The notes beneath the pieces are model-generated. The model was not told where the DNA came from, ran no database searches, and saw only the letters and a list, made by a program, of their open reading frames with translations. From assembly GCA_948472945.1 (NCBI GenBank), contig CAOKVX010000010.1:20752-84751 (forward strand): a stretch of 64,000 nt of DNA. The letters are read 5' to 3'. The stretch is from an uncultured Clostridia bacterium. Lineage in GTDB: Bacteria > Bacillota > Clostridia > Lachnospirales > Lachnospiraceae. Both the position numbers and the translations under genes were made by a program. Positions 9,922-20,781 of this stretch are shown one piece after another (positions within the stretch are counted from its first letter, which is position 1; every line of letters begins with the position of its first letter).

Positions 9922-11227
9922 TTTTATCCACCTCGCTTTTGTTCAGGACGTACATTCCCTGTATTATCGAAAACATAAGAACAGTGCTTATCACCGAGCT
10001 GCCGCCGTAACTTATGAGCGGAAGCGTCACTCCTGTTGACGGTATGAATTTTATCACGCCTCCGACTGCGACGAAAACCTGAAATATAAACATAACCCCC
10101 AATCCGGCAGCCGTAAGTTTATAAAATGTATTTGTCATTTTCATTGAAATATTAACAACCATTATAAAACAGCTTATGTATACAAGCAGTATACATATAA
10201 CAAACACGCCTCCTAGTTCCTCCGCTATTGCGGCAAAAATAAAATCGCTCTCCACTACCGGAATTATTCCCGGCAGCCCCCTTCCAAGGCCAAGGCCGAA
10301 CCATCCTCCGGATGCAATTGCAAAAAGCGACTGCGCAACCTGATAACCCGCATTGTCTATAACGCTCCACGGGTCCTTCCATGCAGTGACCCTCTTTCTG
10401 ACATGTGCAAATAATTTGTAAGCCACAACGGACGCAGACGCCCCGCCTGCAATTCCCGCCAGAAGATACCACAAATTGCCCGTCGCAATGACAAGTACTA
10501 TTAAGTATGTGAAAAAATATATTAGAGCGCCCCCAAGGTCTTTTTCAAGTACAAGTATAAGCACATGAACAGCCGCAACAGTCGAAATTATAACAACTTT
10601 CTTAAAATTTGCCGCTTTTGACAACACTGCGGCTATAAAAAATACGTATATAATTTTTACGAATTCAAGAGGCTGAATCAAAACGCCTCCTACTCTAATC
10701 CAGTTTTTCGCACCGTGCTTCTCAACGCCGAACACGAATACAATTGCGAGAAATAAAATTCCCACAACCGCATAATGCCAGCCGAGAATTTCAAAATATT
10801 TAAACTTCTTTATGATAAACGGAACAAGCAGGCATGCCGCCATACCAACCTCAAACATAAACATCTGCCTTATTGCATATTCGGCCTTAATCCGCTCCAT
10901 CATTACAAAACTTATCATAATAAGCATTATCATATTATTTAGTACAAGCTTCGACAGCCCTTTATATATAATCTGATATATATGAATACAGCAAAGAAAT
11001 AACACAACCTGTACGGCGTACATTATTATAACTGCCACATCGTAATCAATCATATACAAAAGCGCATGGCACACAAAATGCATGACAAATATACATATTC
11101 TCTGCCTGACAAATATCCTGTTCTGCTTATCCTTATCTTTTCTTTTAAATACGGTAAAGCAGAACAATGTATACACTGCAAATGCAATGACCGTTATATA
11201 GCCGCATAATCCCGCTATTGTATTCAT
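9854..11227 (-). CDS. FtsW/RodA/SpoVE family peptidoglycan polymerase
   Basis: Polytopic; GVLIQPLEFVKI, KDLGGALIYF, TGVTLPLISYGGSSVIS motifs. Confidence 0.92.
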   Translation of the reverse strand: MNTIAGLCGYITVIAFAVYTLFCFTVFKRKDKDKQNRIFVRQRICIFVMHFVCHALLYMIDYDVAVIIMYAVQVVLFLCCIHIYQIIYKGLSKLVLNNMIMLIMISFVMMERIKAEYAIRQMFMFEVGMAACLLVPFIIKKFKYFEILGWHYAVVGILFLAIVFVFGVEKHGAKNWIRVGGVLIQPLEFVKIIYVFFIAAVLSKAANFKKVVIISTVAAVHVLILVLEKDLGGALIYFFTYLIVLVIATGNLWYLLAGIAGGASASVVAYKLFAHVRKRVTAWKDPWSVIDNAGYQVAQSLFAIASGGWFGLGLGRGLPGIIPVVESDFIFAAIAEELGGVFVICILLVYISCFIMVVNISMKMTNTFYKLTAAGLGVMFIFQVFVAVGGVIKFIPSTGVTLPLISYGGSSVISTVLMFSIIQGMYVLNKSEVDKNDIIREAVLKEAGIGGQRGKNK

Positions 11228-13641
11228 ATATTTTCACACCTCCTAAGTACGCTCTGTACCTTTTTTGCGCTCTCGTCAGTGAAACTGAGTCTCTTCGTCA
11301 GCCCGGGACAGCGTCTCAAATCTTCCAACACATCCCGCACCTCATAATTAAGTATCTCCGTATATTCTGAATTGTCATGGTAAATTACCCTATATTCATT
11401 GCCGTATCCGTCCCTAAGGTCTCCCGATGCGCCAAGACGGTTCAGCATTACCATAGCCGTAATTCTGCCATATAAGAGGACATCGGCACACAAACCGGCA
11501 AAATGACAGTATTCCCTGTCACCCATCTCAACCGACAGCGACACATGCTCCGCCCCAAGCTCCTTAAGGCATTCGTATGCCTGCCTGTTCCTCACATACA
11601 TATTATCGGCCGTTCTAATACCGATATACCTCCCCGATATGGCCGCTATGTTTTTTACGAACACCACCTCCTCAAGGCTGCTAACAACATATCCCTTAAG
11701 ACATTTCCTACGCCCAAATAATTCCGTCCAGCCATAACATTCAAAAAATCTCTCAAGCGCCCCGCGCTTTGCAACCCTTGGGAGTACAATGTATACAGAC
11801 TTGTCTGTTTCTGAAAGAATAGCGTCAAGTTCACGCAATTCCCCTATATCAAAATCCTCGACGCGAATATATATAGTATCAACAAATGCCGTATCATTAA
11901 TCACAATAAACTGCTCATTTGTACGGCACTCTGCGATAATCTCCGGCATAACTCTTTCAGCGCCGCGTTTAATTCCGTATTCTGAACCGTCTTTTACAGC
12001 GGCTTGTATATCGCCTTTTACACTGTCTAATAAAAGTTCTTTCTCATAATATGTCAATTGCCTGCCACAGCGTTTTTCATTAAGGCAGGACTCCTCATCG
12101 CTATGCTTTTTTTCCTCAATACGAACCCCACATCTTCTAAATGTCTCAACAGCCTCTTCATAAAGCTTTTTAAACGCACCTCGTCTTAACGCCTTAAGCT
12201 CACCGGCAGGTATGAACAGGCCGTCTTCAATTGTAACATCAAGGTTGTCCCATACAAATATACTGTCACCTGTAACTTTTATTTTTTTAATAACGTCTTC
12301 GACAACTGCCGGACGGCTTGAAGCCTTTTCACATACGCTGCCGTATACGACAGACCTTACATTTCCAAATTCAAGCTCAAGACTCATATTCCGCCCCTCT
12401 GTTGCAGAAAACTTACCCTTTATGCCCACAGGCGGCATGCTTTGCATAAATCTGTTATTTATACTGTCGATAAGGGAGTTATTCCTTATCCTAAACACTT
12501 CATATTCTGATTTTATCTTCGCCGCATTGTAACCTGCGTTAATTCGCAGGGCCCCTCCGCTTAATCCTTCTTTTAGCGTATGCTCATGTACGGCACTTCC
12601 GGAATCATCCCTTATTTCGAGAACATCGTGCGGAAAAACCTCATCATCTATATTTATTATATTGGAGCTGCGCATACTGCCAACCTTTACCCCCGCATGC
12701 CCTGGGCGCCCGGACGCAAATATCTCGTCGGAAACTTTTCCGTCGGTAAGATACCCCACAGAAAATCCCCCTCTGTTATATATATCCATTAGATTTGTAT
12801 AATCTCTCTTATATTCTTCTGAAAGTATCACCTCATTCTTGTAAACGTCATATCCCTTTTCAAAATATATGTCTGTGTATTTTCTGTACATATATGCTGC
12901 GCATGCGACATACTCCGGCTTTTTCATCCTGCCCTCTATCTTAAACGAATCGACGCCGTTTTTTATAAGTTCGGGAATGTACGGCAGAGCACACAAATCC
13001 TTGAGGCTTAAATAATACTCCGGTTTTTTATCGTTGAGCGAATATTTTTTCCGGCAGGGCTGTGCGCAAGCCCCCCTGTTTCCGCTTCTTCCGCCTATCA
13101 GGCTGCTCATAAGGCACTGTCCGGACATCGAACAGCAGAGAGCGCCGTGTACAAATACTTCTATCTCAGCGTCAGTACCCCTGCCAAGCTCACCGATTTC
13201 AGAAAGCGTCAGCTCCCTTGCAGGAACCACCCTTGTAACTCCGTAACCTTTAAGAATATTGACGGCCTCCGCCTTAAGGACCGACATCTGCGTACTCGCA
13301 TGTATCGGAAGGTCAGGAAATTCATTATGTATGAATCTAAGCACGCCCAAATCCTGTACAATAACTGCGTCGACTCCATACTCATAAACCTGTTTTATAT
13401 ACTCATAAAGCGCCGGAAATTCTCCCTCTGCCAAAACCGTATTGACTGTAAGGTACATTTTTTTTCCGTGCATATGTACGTCGTCCATCAGACGGACAAG
13501 CTCGTCCGTTCCAGGATTGTCAGCAAACGCCCTTGCTCCAAATCTTTTTCCTCCAATATATACCGCGTCGCATCCGGCCCTAATTGCAGCATACACCGCC
13601 CCTGCCGAACTGCCGGGGGCAAGAATCTCCGGTTTTTTCAT
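11224..13641 (-). CDS. U32 family peptidase (long form)
   Basis: KPEILAPGSSAGAVYAAIRAGCDAVYIGG, VFVHGALCCSMSGQCLMSSLIGGRSGNRGACAQPCRKKY; 805 aa. Confidence 0.92.
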   Translation of the reverse strand: MKKPEILAPGSSAGAVYAAIRAGCDAVYIGGKRFGARAFADNPGTDELVRLMDDVHMHGKKMYLTVNTVLAEGEFPALYEYIKQVYEYGVDAVIVQDLGVLRFIHNEFPDLPIHASTQMSVLKAEAVNILKGYGVTRVVPARELTLSEIGELGRGTDAEIEVFVHGALCCSMSGQCLMSSLIGGRSGNRGACAQPCRKKYSLNDKKPEYYLSLKDLCALPYIPELIKNGVDSFKIEGRMKKPEYVACAAYMYRKYTDIYFEKGYDVYKNEVILSEEYKRDYTNLMDIYNRGGFSVGYLTDGKVSDEIFASGRPGHAGVKVGSMRSSNIINIDDEVFPHDVLEIRDDSGSAVHEHTLKEGLSGGALRINAGYNAAKIKSEYEVFRIRNNSLIDSINNRFMQSMPPVGIKGKFSATEGRNMSLELEFGNVRSVVYGSVCEKASSRPAVVEDVIKKIKVTGDSIFVWDNLDVTIEDGLFIPAGELKALRRGAFKKLYEEAVETFRRCGVRIEEKKHSDEESCLNEKRCGRQLTYYEKELLLDSVKGDIQAAVKDGSEYGIKRGAERVMPEIIAECRTNEQFIVINDTAFVDTIYIRVEDFDIGELRELDAILSETDKSVYIVLPRVAKRGALERFFECYGWTELFGRRKCLKGYVVSSLEEVVFVKNIAAISGRYIGIRTADNMYVRNRQAYECLKELGAEHVSLSVEMGDREYCHFAGLCADVLLYGRITAMVMLNRLGASGDLRDGYGNEYRVIYHDNSEYTEILNYEVRDVLEDLRRCPGLTKRLSFTDESAKKVQSVLRRCENI

Positions 13642-13672
13642 TTCTCCGGCCTCCTGATATATTTATATTATG

Positions 13673-13700
13673 TAGCTCAACGGCGCCAATTTGAACCCGT
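13673..13700 (+). repeat. Dispersed repeat copy A (28 bp identical to 23728-23755)
   Basis: TAGCTCAACGGCGCCAATTTGAACCCGT occurs in both places; weaker similarity continues about 40 bp further. Confidence 0.8.
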
Positions 13701-13819
13701 CTGAGACGGCGTATTTTTGGCAAACTACTGTGTTTTTTGTTCTTGTCTTGTATCAGCAAAATAATTATAGCATATTTATAGTATTAACACCAATTGCTAT
13801 TTTACAGAAGGTATATTCA

Positions 13820-14047
13820 TTGATGACTACACTTTTATCAAGCTTAAGTTTATACAGTACATATTACGCAACTAACCCTGAACAGCTTCCTTATGATTCA
13901 GTGACAATAATAATTTTAGATGAAGAAACCAAACTTGATATGATGCCGTTACAGCTTTTAGCAAACGGTAAATTTGAAAACAATGTGATGTTAAATATGG
14001 ATAATTTTACAAAATTGCTTACTTATGTAGACAACGCAGTTAGTTAA
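13820..14047 (+). pseudogene. Orphan short ORF, possibly a gene remnant
   Basis: MTTLLSSLSLYSTYYATNPEQLPYDSVTIIILDEETKLDMMPLQLLANGKFENNVMLNMDNFTKLLTYVDNAVS; adjacent to dispersed repeat; no recognisable family. Confidence 0.3.
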
Positions 14048-14108
14048 TTACACCTTTTACCTGCAGTTCAATGATACAGATGAAATCTGAGTTTTGAAAA
14101 CAAGGCAT

Positions 14109-14149
14109 AATCGAGTAGGAGGCGGTTAGTCACCGCCTCCTACTCGATT
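14109..14149. terminator. Bidirectional terminator hairpin
   Basis: aatcgagtaggaggcggt-tagtc-accgcctcctactcgatt, perfect 18-bp arms. Confidence 0.8.
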
Positions 14150-14472
14150 TATTTACCTCTTTTTTTATCAAATCCGGCCTTTGTTGCCGCAAGTTCATGC
14201 TTTAGTTCAAATAGTATTTTTTCAGTCTCTTCCTTCTCTTTCAAAAGCTCATCGTACAACTGTTTCTGTTTAAAAAGCTCGTCGGCTATAGTTAATTGAA
14301 TAAGTGCGTTTCTTGATGTCTGGTTCATAAGCCTGCCGCTGCCTGAACATACCTCATCTATTTTTGTATTAATATATGTGGCGATTCTCTGCAGATAGTC
14401 AGCGCTCTCATATCCACTGATCGTATAAGTATTACCGCCAATCAGAACTTCGACATTATTTTTTTGTTTCAT
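14149..14472 (-). CDS. zapA: Cell division protein ZapA
   Basis: MKQKNNVEVLIGGNTYTISGYESADYLQRIATYINTKIDEV plus C-terminal coiled coil; GGAGG RBS upstream of 14472. Confidence 0.88.
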   Translation of the reverse strand: MKQKNNVEVLIGGNTYTISGYESADYLQRIATYINTKIDEVCSGSGRLMNQTSRNALIQLTIADELFKQKQLYDELLKEKEETEKILFELKHELAATKAGFDKKRGK

Positions 14473-14703
14473 TTCCGCAACTCCTCCATCCCGGTATCGG
14501 CCTGGCAAACCATTTTTTAAGGAAACGCTGATTAAATCAGCATATTTCTAATATATTATATATGAAAATATATAATATTTCAACCGGACAATTTCGCTTC
14601 CATATTAATCCATAAAAAACTAACTCTTTTTGTACTTATTTTTACCGCGTAACTGACGACAAAATAGATAAGAATATTCAAATAATATCATCTTAATTTT
14701 ACA

Positions 14704-15702
14704 TTACTCCACCTTATCAATACCAAAGTGATGATAAGACAAATCAGTAACTATCCGTCCGCGCGGCGTCCGCGCAATAAATCCATTCTGTATCAGATAC
14801 GGCTCATATACATCCTCAATCGTACCCGAATCCTCGCCTATGCTTGCCGCGAGCGTGTCAAGCCCCACGGGTCCGCCGCCAAACTTCGTAATCATCTGTA
14901 ATATTATGCTGCGATCGGTGTTATCAAGCCCGTATCTATCAACCTCAAGCAAATCAAGCGCAAACGACGCAACCTCGCTCGTTATCTCGCCGTCATATTT
15001 CACCTGTGCAAAGTCCCGCACCCTCTTTAACAGCCTGTTAGCAAGCCTTGGCGTCCCTCTGGAACGCCTTGCAATCTCGACCGCACCGGCATCGTCTATC
15101 ACTATCTTTAAAACCCTTGACGAGCGCTTTATTATGCTTACAAGTTCGTCCACCGTGTAAAATTCAAGCCTGTGGACAACGCCGAACCTGTCACGCAACG
15201 GCGCGGTCAGCATACCGGCCCTTGTCGTGGCCCCAACAAGCGTGAACTTTGGGAGTTCAAGGCGAATGGATTTTGCGCCCGCACCCTTGCCTATGACAAC
15301 ATCTATCGCGTAGTCCTCCATCGCCGGATACAAAACCTCTTCCACCTGCCTGTTAAGCCTGTGTATCTCGTCCACAAACAGCAAATCCCCGTCCTTTAAA
15401 TTGTTGAGGATTGCCGCCATTTCACCGGGTTTTTCAATCGCAGGTCCGGACGTTATCTTCATGTTTACATCCATCTCGTTGGCAATTATCTCGGCAAGCG
15501 TCGTCTTTCCAAGTCCCGGAGGTCCATATAGAAGAACGTGGTCAAGCGATTCGTTTCTTCCCTTGGCCGCCTCTATGTATACCTTGAGCGTCTCTTTGGC
15601 TTTTGCCTGACCTATGTATTCCGATAAAAGTTTTGGTCTTAAACTGTTCTCTATTCTTCCCTCTTCTTCGATTAGTTCAGTAGAAATAACCCTCTTACTC
15701 AT
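14704..15702 (-). CDS. ruvB: Holliday junction branch migration helicase RuvB
   Basis: [46 protein letters not shown]. Confidence 0.98.
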   Translation of the reverse strand: MSKRVISTELIEEEGRIENSLRPKLLSEYIGQAKAKETLKVYIEAAKGRNESLDHVLLYGPPGLGKTTLAEIIANEMDVNMKITSGPAIEKPGEMAAILNNLKDGDLLFVDEIHRLNRQVEEVLYPAMEDYAIDVVIGKGAGAKSIRLELPKFTLVGATTRAGMLTAPLRDRFGVVHRLEFYTVDELVSIIKRSSRVLKIVIDDAGAVEIARRSRGTPRLANRLLKRVRDFAQVKYDGEITSEVASFALDLLEVDRYGLDNTDRSIILQMITKFGGGPVGLDTLAASIGEDSGTIEDVYEPYLIQNGFIARTPRGRIVTDLSYHHFGIDKVE

Positions 15703-16310
15703 ACTCTTTTCAATCCTTCCCTGAGAAGCTGCCCGGCCGTCATATCAGGAGTAATGTCAACGCTTTTAACGCTTTTAAGCGCTTCGCTCTGTGAATATCC
15801 AAGCGCGACAAGCGCAGAAACCGCCTCGCTTACAATGGAGTCATCCGCGCCTGCATTTTCTTTTTCTTCTTCCTGTACATTGGCAAGCTTCTTCTCAAAC
15901 GCCTCCTCAAGGTTAACCTTGTCCTTAAGCTCCAGAATGAGCTTACTTGCGGTCTTAGGGCCTATTCCCGGCGCTTTTGCAATTGTCTTTACATCATCGG
16001 ACAATATTGCAAATCTTAAATCATCCGACGACATAGCCGAAAGTATTCCCAGCGCCGCTTTCGGACCTATTCCGTTTACGGTTATAAGCTTTCCAAACAT
16101 CTCAAGGTCATCCATTTCAAGAAAGCCAAACAGTTGCACGGCATCCTCCCTGACATTCATATATGTATACACACATACTTCACTTCCCATATGGGGAAGA
16201 CCGCCTGCAAGTGATGCCGGAACCATAATTCTATACCCTATACCGCCGTTTTCCACTATAATCTCGCTGTCCGTAACCATAGACAGACTTCCCTTTATGT
16301 ATGCAATCAT
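15699..16310 (-). CDS. ruvA: Holliday junction branch migration protein RuvA
   Basis: [43 protein letters not shown]; overlaps ruvB. Confidence 0.97.
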   Translation of the reverse strand: MIAYIKGSLSMVTDSEIIVENGGIGYRIMVPASLAGGLPHMGSEVCVYTYMNVREDAVQLFGFLEMDDLEMFGKLITVNGIGPKAALGILSAMSSDDLRFAILSDDVKTIAKAPGIGPKTASKLILELKDKVNLEEAFEKKLANVQEEEKENAGADDSIVSEAVSALVALGYSQSEALKSVKSVDITPDMTAGQLLREGLKRV

Positions 16311-16313
16311 TAA

Positions 16314-16592
16314 CTACTCCTCCAATTTGCTGAATTTTCCCATAGAGCGGATAAGTCTCCCCTCGTTCATAAAACCTATTACGCTGTACAAATCTATTTC
16401 TAGGCTCTCAGATATCTGAAGAGCGTTACTATTCGGATATTTTCTTAAATACTCCTCGATTCTGTCAAACACTGTCTCATCAAGTATAGAGCATTTAGGA
16501 CAGAAACCTGTCCTTATCTTTGAGTGAAATGTTTTAAAACAATGCTTGCACCTTCCTGTATACACGATACGAACCCCTTTCACTTTTTTCAC
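16314..16592 (-). CDS. Small zinc-ribbon/HTH protein (flagellar-operon YvyF-like)
   Basis: CKHCFKTFH...GFCPKC zinc ribbon followed by helical domain; 92 aa; family assignment tentative. Confidence 0.5.
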   Translation of the reverse strand: MKKVKGVRIVYTGRCKHCFKTFHSKIRTGFCPKCSILDETVFDRIEEYLRKYPNSNALQISESLEIDLYSVIGFMNEGRLIRSMGKFSKLEE

Positions 16593-16719
16593 GGTTATAC
16601 CTAAAATTTATATAATTTTCAATATGCAATTTTTCTTTTACATCTTCACAATACATTTTCCGTTATCATAATTTGCTGTTGTATTTAAAATTACATTTGT
16701 ATTTCAGCTTCTTTGTATC

Positions 16720-18549
16720 CTATGTAAGAGTTGAAAAAAGGTTAAGTACTGGCTGTACAAGCTTGTACGCAAACGGCCTGTCAATCCACTTGTCATACTT
16801 ATACTCCCTGCTCTGCTCGAAAGTATCCATAAAATCATCATAGATATCTTTTAGCACGTCATCATTACATAACCATACTCCGTTCTCGTAGTGTAGGTAA
16901 AAGCTGCGGTAATCCATATTTACCGTTCCGACAACACCGCAGCACTCATTCATGATAACCTTTGAATGAATAAATCCCGGAGTATATTCATAAATTTTAA
17001 TCCCGCCCGCGAGAAGCGCGCCATAGTTATAATTGGTGAGAAGTTTTACTATCTTTTTATCAGGAATTGCAGGTGTTATGATTCTCACATCCACGCCTCT
17101 CTTTACCGCTTCAATCATTGTAAGTATCATATGCTCCTCAAGTATTAAATACGGCGTCATAATGTATACATAATCGTCAGCTCCTGCAATTATCTGCTTA
17201 TAAACGCTTCCAATCATGTTTTCCTCTGAATAAACCGGACCGTCGGCAAGTATATGACAGAACGAATCGTTCACGGGAAATTTTTTCTCGGTCTTATATT
17301 TTACGTAATGCATCGTCTCTTCGGGACAGCACATGCTCCACATCTGCATAAACGTCATACTCAGACCCCATACGCCCTCGCCCTCAAGCCTGATTCCGCA
17401 GTCTTTCCACACTCCAAAGCGCTCGACAAGGTTTGCATATTCGTCCGCTATGTTAAATCCTCCCGTGTAACCTACCTCCCCGTCAATTACGACAATTTTC
17501 TGGTGAGTCCTGTAATTCATAATAAGTTTGTCAGTATACTTTTTTATAGGATTAAATACGATTGTACGTATTCCCTCTTTGTTCAAATTATCTGCAAAGT
17601 GCTTGTCAGTCCTCAACATCGCTCCAAAATCATCATATATAAATATGACTTTTACGCCCTCCTTGGCTTTTGCGAGCAGAAGTTCATGGAATATATCCCA
17701 GAGCGCGCCCTCAGCTACAATAAAAAAATTTACAAATATAAATTTCTTAGCATTGAATAAATCCCTGAACATATCGTTAAATACATAATCACCCATTGAA
17801 TAGTATTTCATTTTTGTATTGGAGAACAGTGGAGTTTTTGTGCTGCTAATATATTTTGTAATCTTTTTAACCCGCGGCTCAGTATTAATAAGCTTTCCGG
17901 TGAGCTCCTCATTTTCATAATAATACGGATAACTCTCGGCAATTCTGTCCCTCGCATTTTCATGCATCCTCTGCCTTGTCTTTTTACGCCCCCACATATA
18001 ATACATTATGTGTCCGGAAACCGGCAGCAAAAGAGCGATAGAAAGCCACGCCACCTTAAACGATGCATTTTTGCTGGCATTGGTAAGTCCAACTGCCACA
18101 AAAAAACTTAGTATCTCAAGCACAAGGTAAAAATACACCGTATACTGCCTAAGAATTGCTGGCAGATATATTATGATAAATATCTGAATCATTATAAGAA
18201 GACCGATAACAACTCCCCGCAGCAGACCGCTCATGTGGTTTTTTATTCTGCCCTTGACATTTGTCATTGAAGTCTCTTTTATATATTTTAATTCCTGTTT
18301 CTGTTCCCTGTAGTCATTTTTAAGAAGCTCTTTCTGCTCCCTGTGTTCACGTTTAGACTGATGGGAATCCTGATTATCGGTTTTCCTCTCCTTATATTCG
18401 TTTTTAAGGTCAACCTTTTTTTCTTTGTAGTCTTTTCTTATTTCCTTTCTGTCAGAAATCTTTTTCTCTTCACAGTGAGACAAATCAAGGCTGCTTATCA
18501 TCTCACTGAGTTCATCTCTCCGGATATCTTTTTTTTCATCTCTGTACAT
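16720..18549 (-). CDS. cls: Cardiolipin synthase with extended charged N-terminus
   Basis: Two HKD motifs (HQKIVVIDGEVGYTGGFN; HSKVIMNECCGVVGTVNMD), TM segments; about 100-aa K/E/R/D-rich N-terminal extension. Confidence 0.9.
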   Translation of the reverse strand: MYRDEKKDIRRDELSEMISSLDLSHCEEKKISDRKEIRKDYKEKKVDLKNEYKERKTDNQDSHQSKREHREQKELLKNDYREQKQELKYIKETSMTNVKGRIKNHMSGLLRGVVIGLLIMIQIFIIIYLPAILRQYTVYFYLVLEILSFFVAVGLTNASKNASFKVAWLSIALLLPVSGHIMYYMWGRKKTRQRMHENARDRIAESYPYYYENEELTGKLINTEPRVKKITKYISSTKTPLFSNTKMKYYSMGDYVFNDMFRDLFNAKKFIFVNFFIVAEGALWDIFHELLLAKAKEGVKVIFIYDDFGAMLRTDKHFADNLNKEGIRTIVFNPIKKYTDKLIMNYRTHQKIVVIDGEVGYTGGFNIADEYANLVERFGVWKDCGIRLEGEGVWGLSMTFMQMWSMCCPEETMHYVKYKTEKKFPVNDSFCHILADGPVYSEENMIGSVYKQIIAGADDYVYIMTPYLILEEHMILTMIEAVKRGVDVRIITPAIPDKKIVKLLTNYNYGALLAGGIKIYEYTPGFIHSKVIMNECCGVVGTVNMDYRSFYLHYENGVWLCNDDVLKDIYDDFMDTFEQSREYKYDKWIDRPFAYKLVQPVLNLFSTLT

Positions 18550-18594
18550 ACTTCATCCTTCTCCACTAAGTTCTATAAATATATTATGATGCAG

Positions 18595-19728
18595 TCAATC
18601 TAAAACCTGTGCAAAATATTTTTCAAAAAACATACTGTCGTACAACAATCCGCCGTCTATCTCAATGTAATAATCCTTTGATGTATAATCTTCCCTAAAT
18701 ATGTGCATTTTATCTGAAAAACAACCCGATTTTTTTATGGGAAGAAACTTCCCCTCCTTTGTCACAAAGCATTCGCTTTTAACTGCCTTTCTCCTAACCG
18801 AAGGCTCAGTGTAGACGGCAACGCTTTTATGAATTACTTTTCCCTCCTCTATCATATAATAATAATCCTTATAATCGGTAAAATAATACTTCAGCGTATC
18901 TTTTCGCATTTGCACTTTTAATATAATCTGACTATCCGAACACCGACATTCTATATTGCCGTCTAGCATAAATGAACATTCATGCGGAAAGTTTCCTGAA
19001 TAGATTAACAGTAAATAACATTCATCATAAATCTCCGCCCGCTCATACTTTACCTGCATACTTCCAAGTTCCTTGAGGAACAAAAGAACCGATACCTGCG
19101 ATAATCCCACAATGTCCTCATAATTGTGAAGAAGCAGCAAATGAAGCAGAGGCTCATTTTCTTTTCTCATCAGCTTATTATGTATGTACTCGACATAAAT
19201 CTCTATCAGCGCTCCGCCGTCGAACTCATCTTCCCTAGCAATTCCTATATATCTTTCAAATGATTTAAGCTTTTTATTTTCAAGTCCGAGAGGCTTCGCA
19301 TATTTCCTTAGCGCCACATATATGTCCAAATGTTTTTTATTTTCTATCCGGCTGAAATCTATGTTATGTCTTTTACATTTTGTCCTGACAAACGGAATAT
19401 CAAATGCATTGCCGTTGTACTGCATAAGTACCTTATGCCTGTCCACAAATGTAACAAAGCGCTCCAACATTTCCTTCTCGCTGTCGTAATCGTCTGCAAA
19501 CCATTGGATTACATTGAATTCATTTTGTGCTTTATCAAAGTAACCCGCGCCGATAAGATATATATTTGACGTCGCAGACGCCAGCCCCGTAGTCTCTATG
19601 TCAAAAAAACATATATCTTCTAAATCGTACTCGTTATACGGATAAAAATCCCATCTTCCCCCAAACGGCGACATCATGTCATCACACGCAAACTTATGCA
19701 TATATATCTGCAAGTTTTTATCCTCCAA
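18595..19728 (-). CDS. Ribonuclease H-like / DEDD exonuclease domain protein (YprB-like)
   Basis: CFFDIETTGLASATSNIYLIGAGYF, MQYNGNAFDIPFV, HNYEDIVGL exonuclease motifs. Confidence 0.85.
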   Translation of the reverse strand: MEDKNLQIYMHKFACDDMMSPFGGRWDFYPYNEYDLEDICFFDIETTGLASATSNIYLIGAGYFDKAQNEFNVIQWFADDYDSEKEMLERFVTFVDRHKVLMQYNGNAFDIPFVRTKCKRHNIDFSRIENKKHLDIYVALRKYAKPLGLENKKLKSFERYIGIAREDEFDGGALIEIYVEYIHNKLMRKENEPLLHLLLLHNYEDIVGLSQVSVLLFLKELGSMQVKYERAEIYDECYLLLIYSGNFPHECSFMLDGNIECRCSDSQIILKVQMRKDTLKYYFTDYKDYYYMIEEGKVIHKSVAVYTEPSVRRKAVKSECFVTKEGKFLPIKKSGCFSDKMHIFREDYTSKDYYIEIDGGLLYDSMFFEKYFAQVLD

Positions 19729-19744
19729 GTTTTTTACATGCCTT

Positions 19745-19905
19745 TAATTTTCGCCCGCTATTCGCACTGCCCTCTCGAAAGCCACAGGCTTTCTCGTTCA
19801 CGGGCTTTCGCCCTATCGGTGCAGCAATAGCCAGATTAGGCTGTAAACAGCCAATCTGTCTCCTGCTGCACCGGCACTGCTCATTGCTTTCGTGGACATT
19901 ATACC
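19745..19905. repeat. Palindromic dispersed element, copy 1
   Basis: Reverse strand AGATTGGCTGTTTACAGCCTAATCTGGCTATTGCTGCACCGATAGGGCGAAAGCC resembles 41687-41740; nested palindromes. Confidence 0.5.
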
Positions 19906-19942
19906 ACATTTAGGGGTATGTGCAACAGAACAACTAAACAAA

Positions 19943-19970
19943 AAAAACTGCCACTATACAGTGACAGTCT
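19943..19970 (-). terminator. rpmF terminator
   Basis: Reverse strand GACTGTCACTGTATAGTGGCAGTTTTTTT after rpmF. Confidence 0.7.
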
Positions 19971-20005
19971 CTCATGAACAAGCTGTGTTCATTATATCAT
20001 CTCTA

Positions 20006-20194
20006 TTATGCTTCCTCTGCAGTTGTAAGAACTTCTTTCTTGTTATATGAACCACAACTCTTACATACGCGGTGAGGTACCATAAGTTCTCCACATTTGC
20101 TGCACTTAACAAGAGTAGGCGCAGACATCTTCCAGTTAGCGCGTCTCTTATCTCTTCTTGCCTTTGATGATTTGTTCTTAGGACAAATTGACAT
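20006..20194 (-). CDS. rpmF: 50S ribosomal protein L32
   Basis: MSICPKNKSSKARRDKRRANWKMSAPTLVKCSKCGELMVPHRVCKSCGSYNKKEV; two CxxC pairs. Confidence 0.97.
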   Translation of the reverse strand: MSICPKNKSSKARRDKRRANWKMSAPTLVKCSKCGELMVPHRVCKSCGSYNKKEVLTTAEEA

Positions 20195-20299
20195 TCCGTT
20201 ACACCTCCTAACAAGCTATTGCGATATTACATTAATTCCGCTCATACCTGACATATTATACTTAATAAATCATATTTTGTCAATTGTTTTTTTTGTAAG

Positions 20300-20779
20300 T
20301 TATTCTTCTTGTTCTAACGATTCCAACCATGCAATCGATGTATCTCCCTGTGTGGATTTATTAACAACCGCCTCGGACAAACGCATGAAATTGCCTCCCG
20401 AGCTTGTTGCTCCCGTAAGACCGTCAATCTCAGGCAGTTCGCTCATACCTTTAAGCTGTGAGGCATAAAAGCGCGTATATTCGTTAGGGTATGTTCCTGT
20501 GACGGATTTCATATTTTTCATATATCCATTATCCCAACTCTTTATAAAACCCGCTGAATTCTCTGCATTATATTCTGCTGTAACAATCACACCGTTCTTA
20601 ACGGTAATTGTCAAAAACTCTCTCCATCCATGTGAATATTCCATCATCTGAGCGGTAAACGTGCCATCCTGCAGGACGGTCTTCTCCTGATTTTTTCCAC
20701 AGCCTCCAAGCAGAATCACACAGGCTGCAACCACAAATGCAATTTTACATTGTCTCATATTCTTTTCCTCCTGCCCCAA
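20300..20779 (-). CDS. FMN-binding domain lipoprotein
   Basis: Lipobox LLGGCGKN; FMN-binding motif DGLTGATSSGGNF. Confidence 0.8.
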   Translation of the reverse strand: MGQEEKNMRQCKIAFVVAACVILLGGCGKNQEKTVLQDGTFTAQMMEYSHGWREFLTITVKNGVIVTAEYNAENSAGFIKSWDNGYMKNMKSVTGTYPNEYTRFYASQLKGMSELPEIDGLTGATSSGGNFMRLSEAVVNKSTQGDTSIAWLESLEQEE

Positions 20780-20781
20780 TT

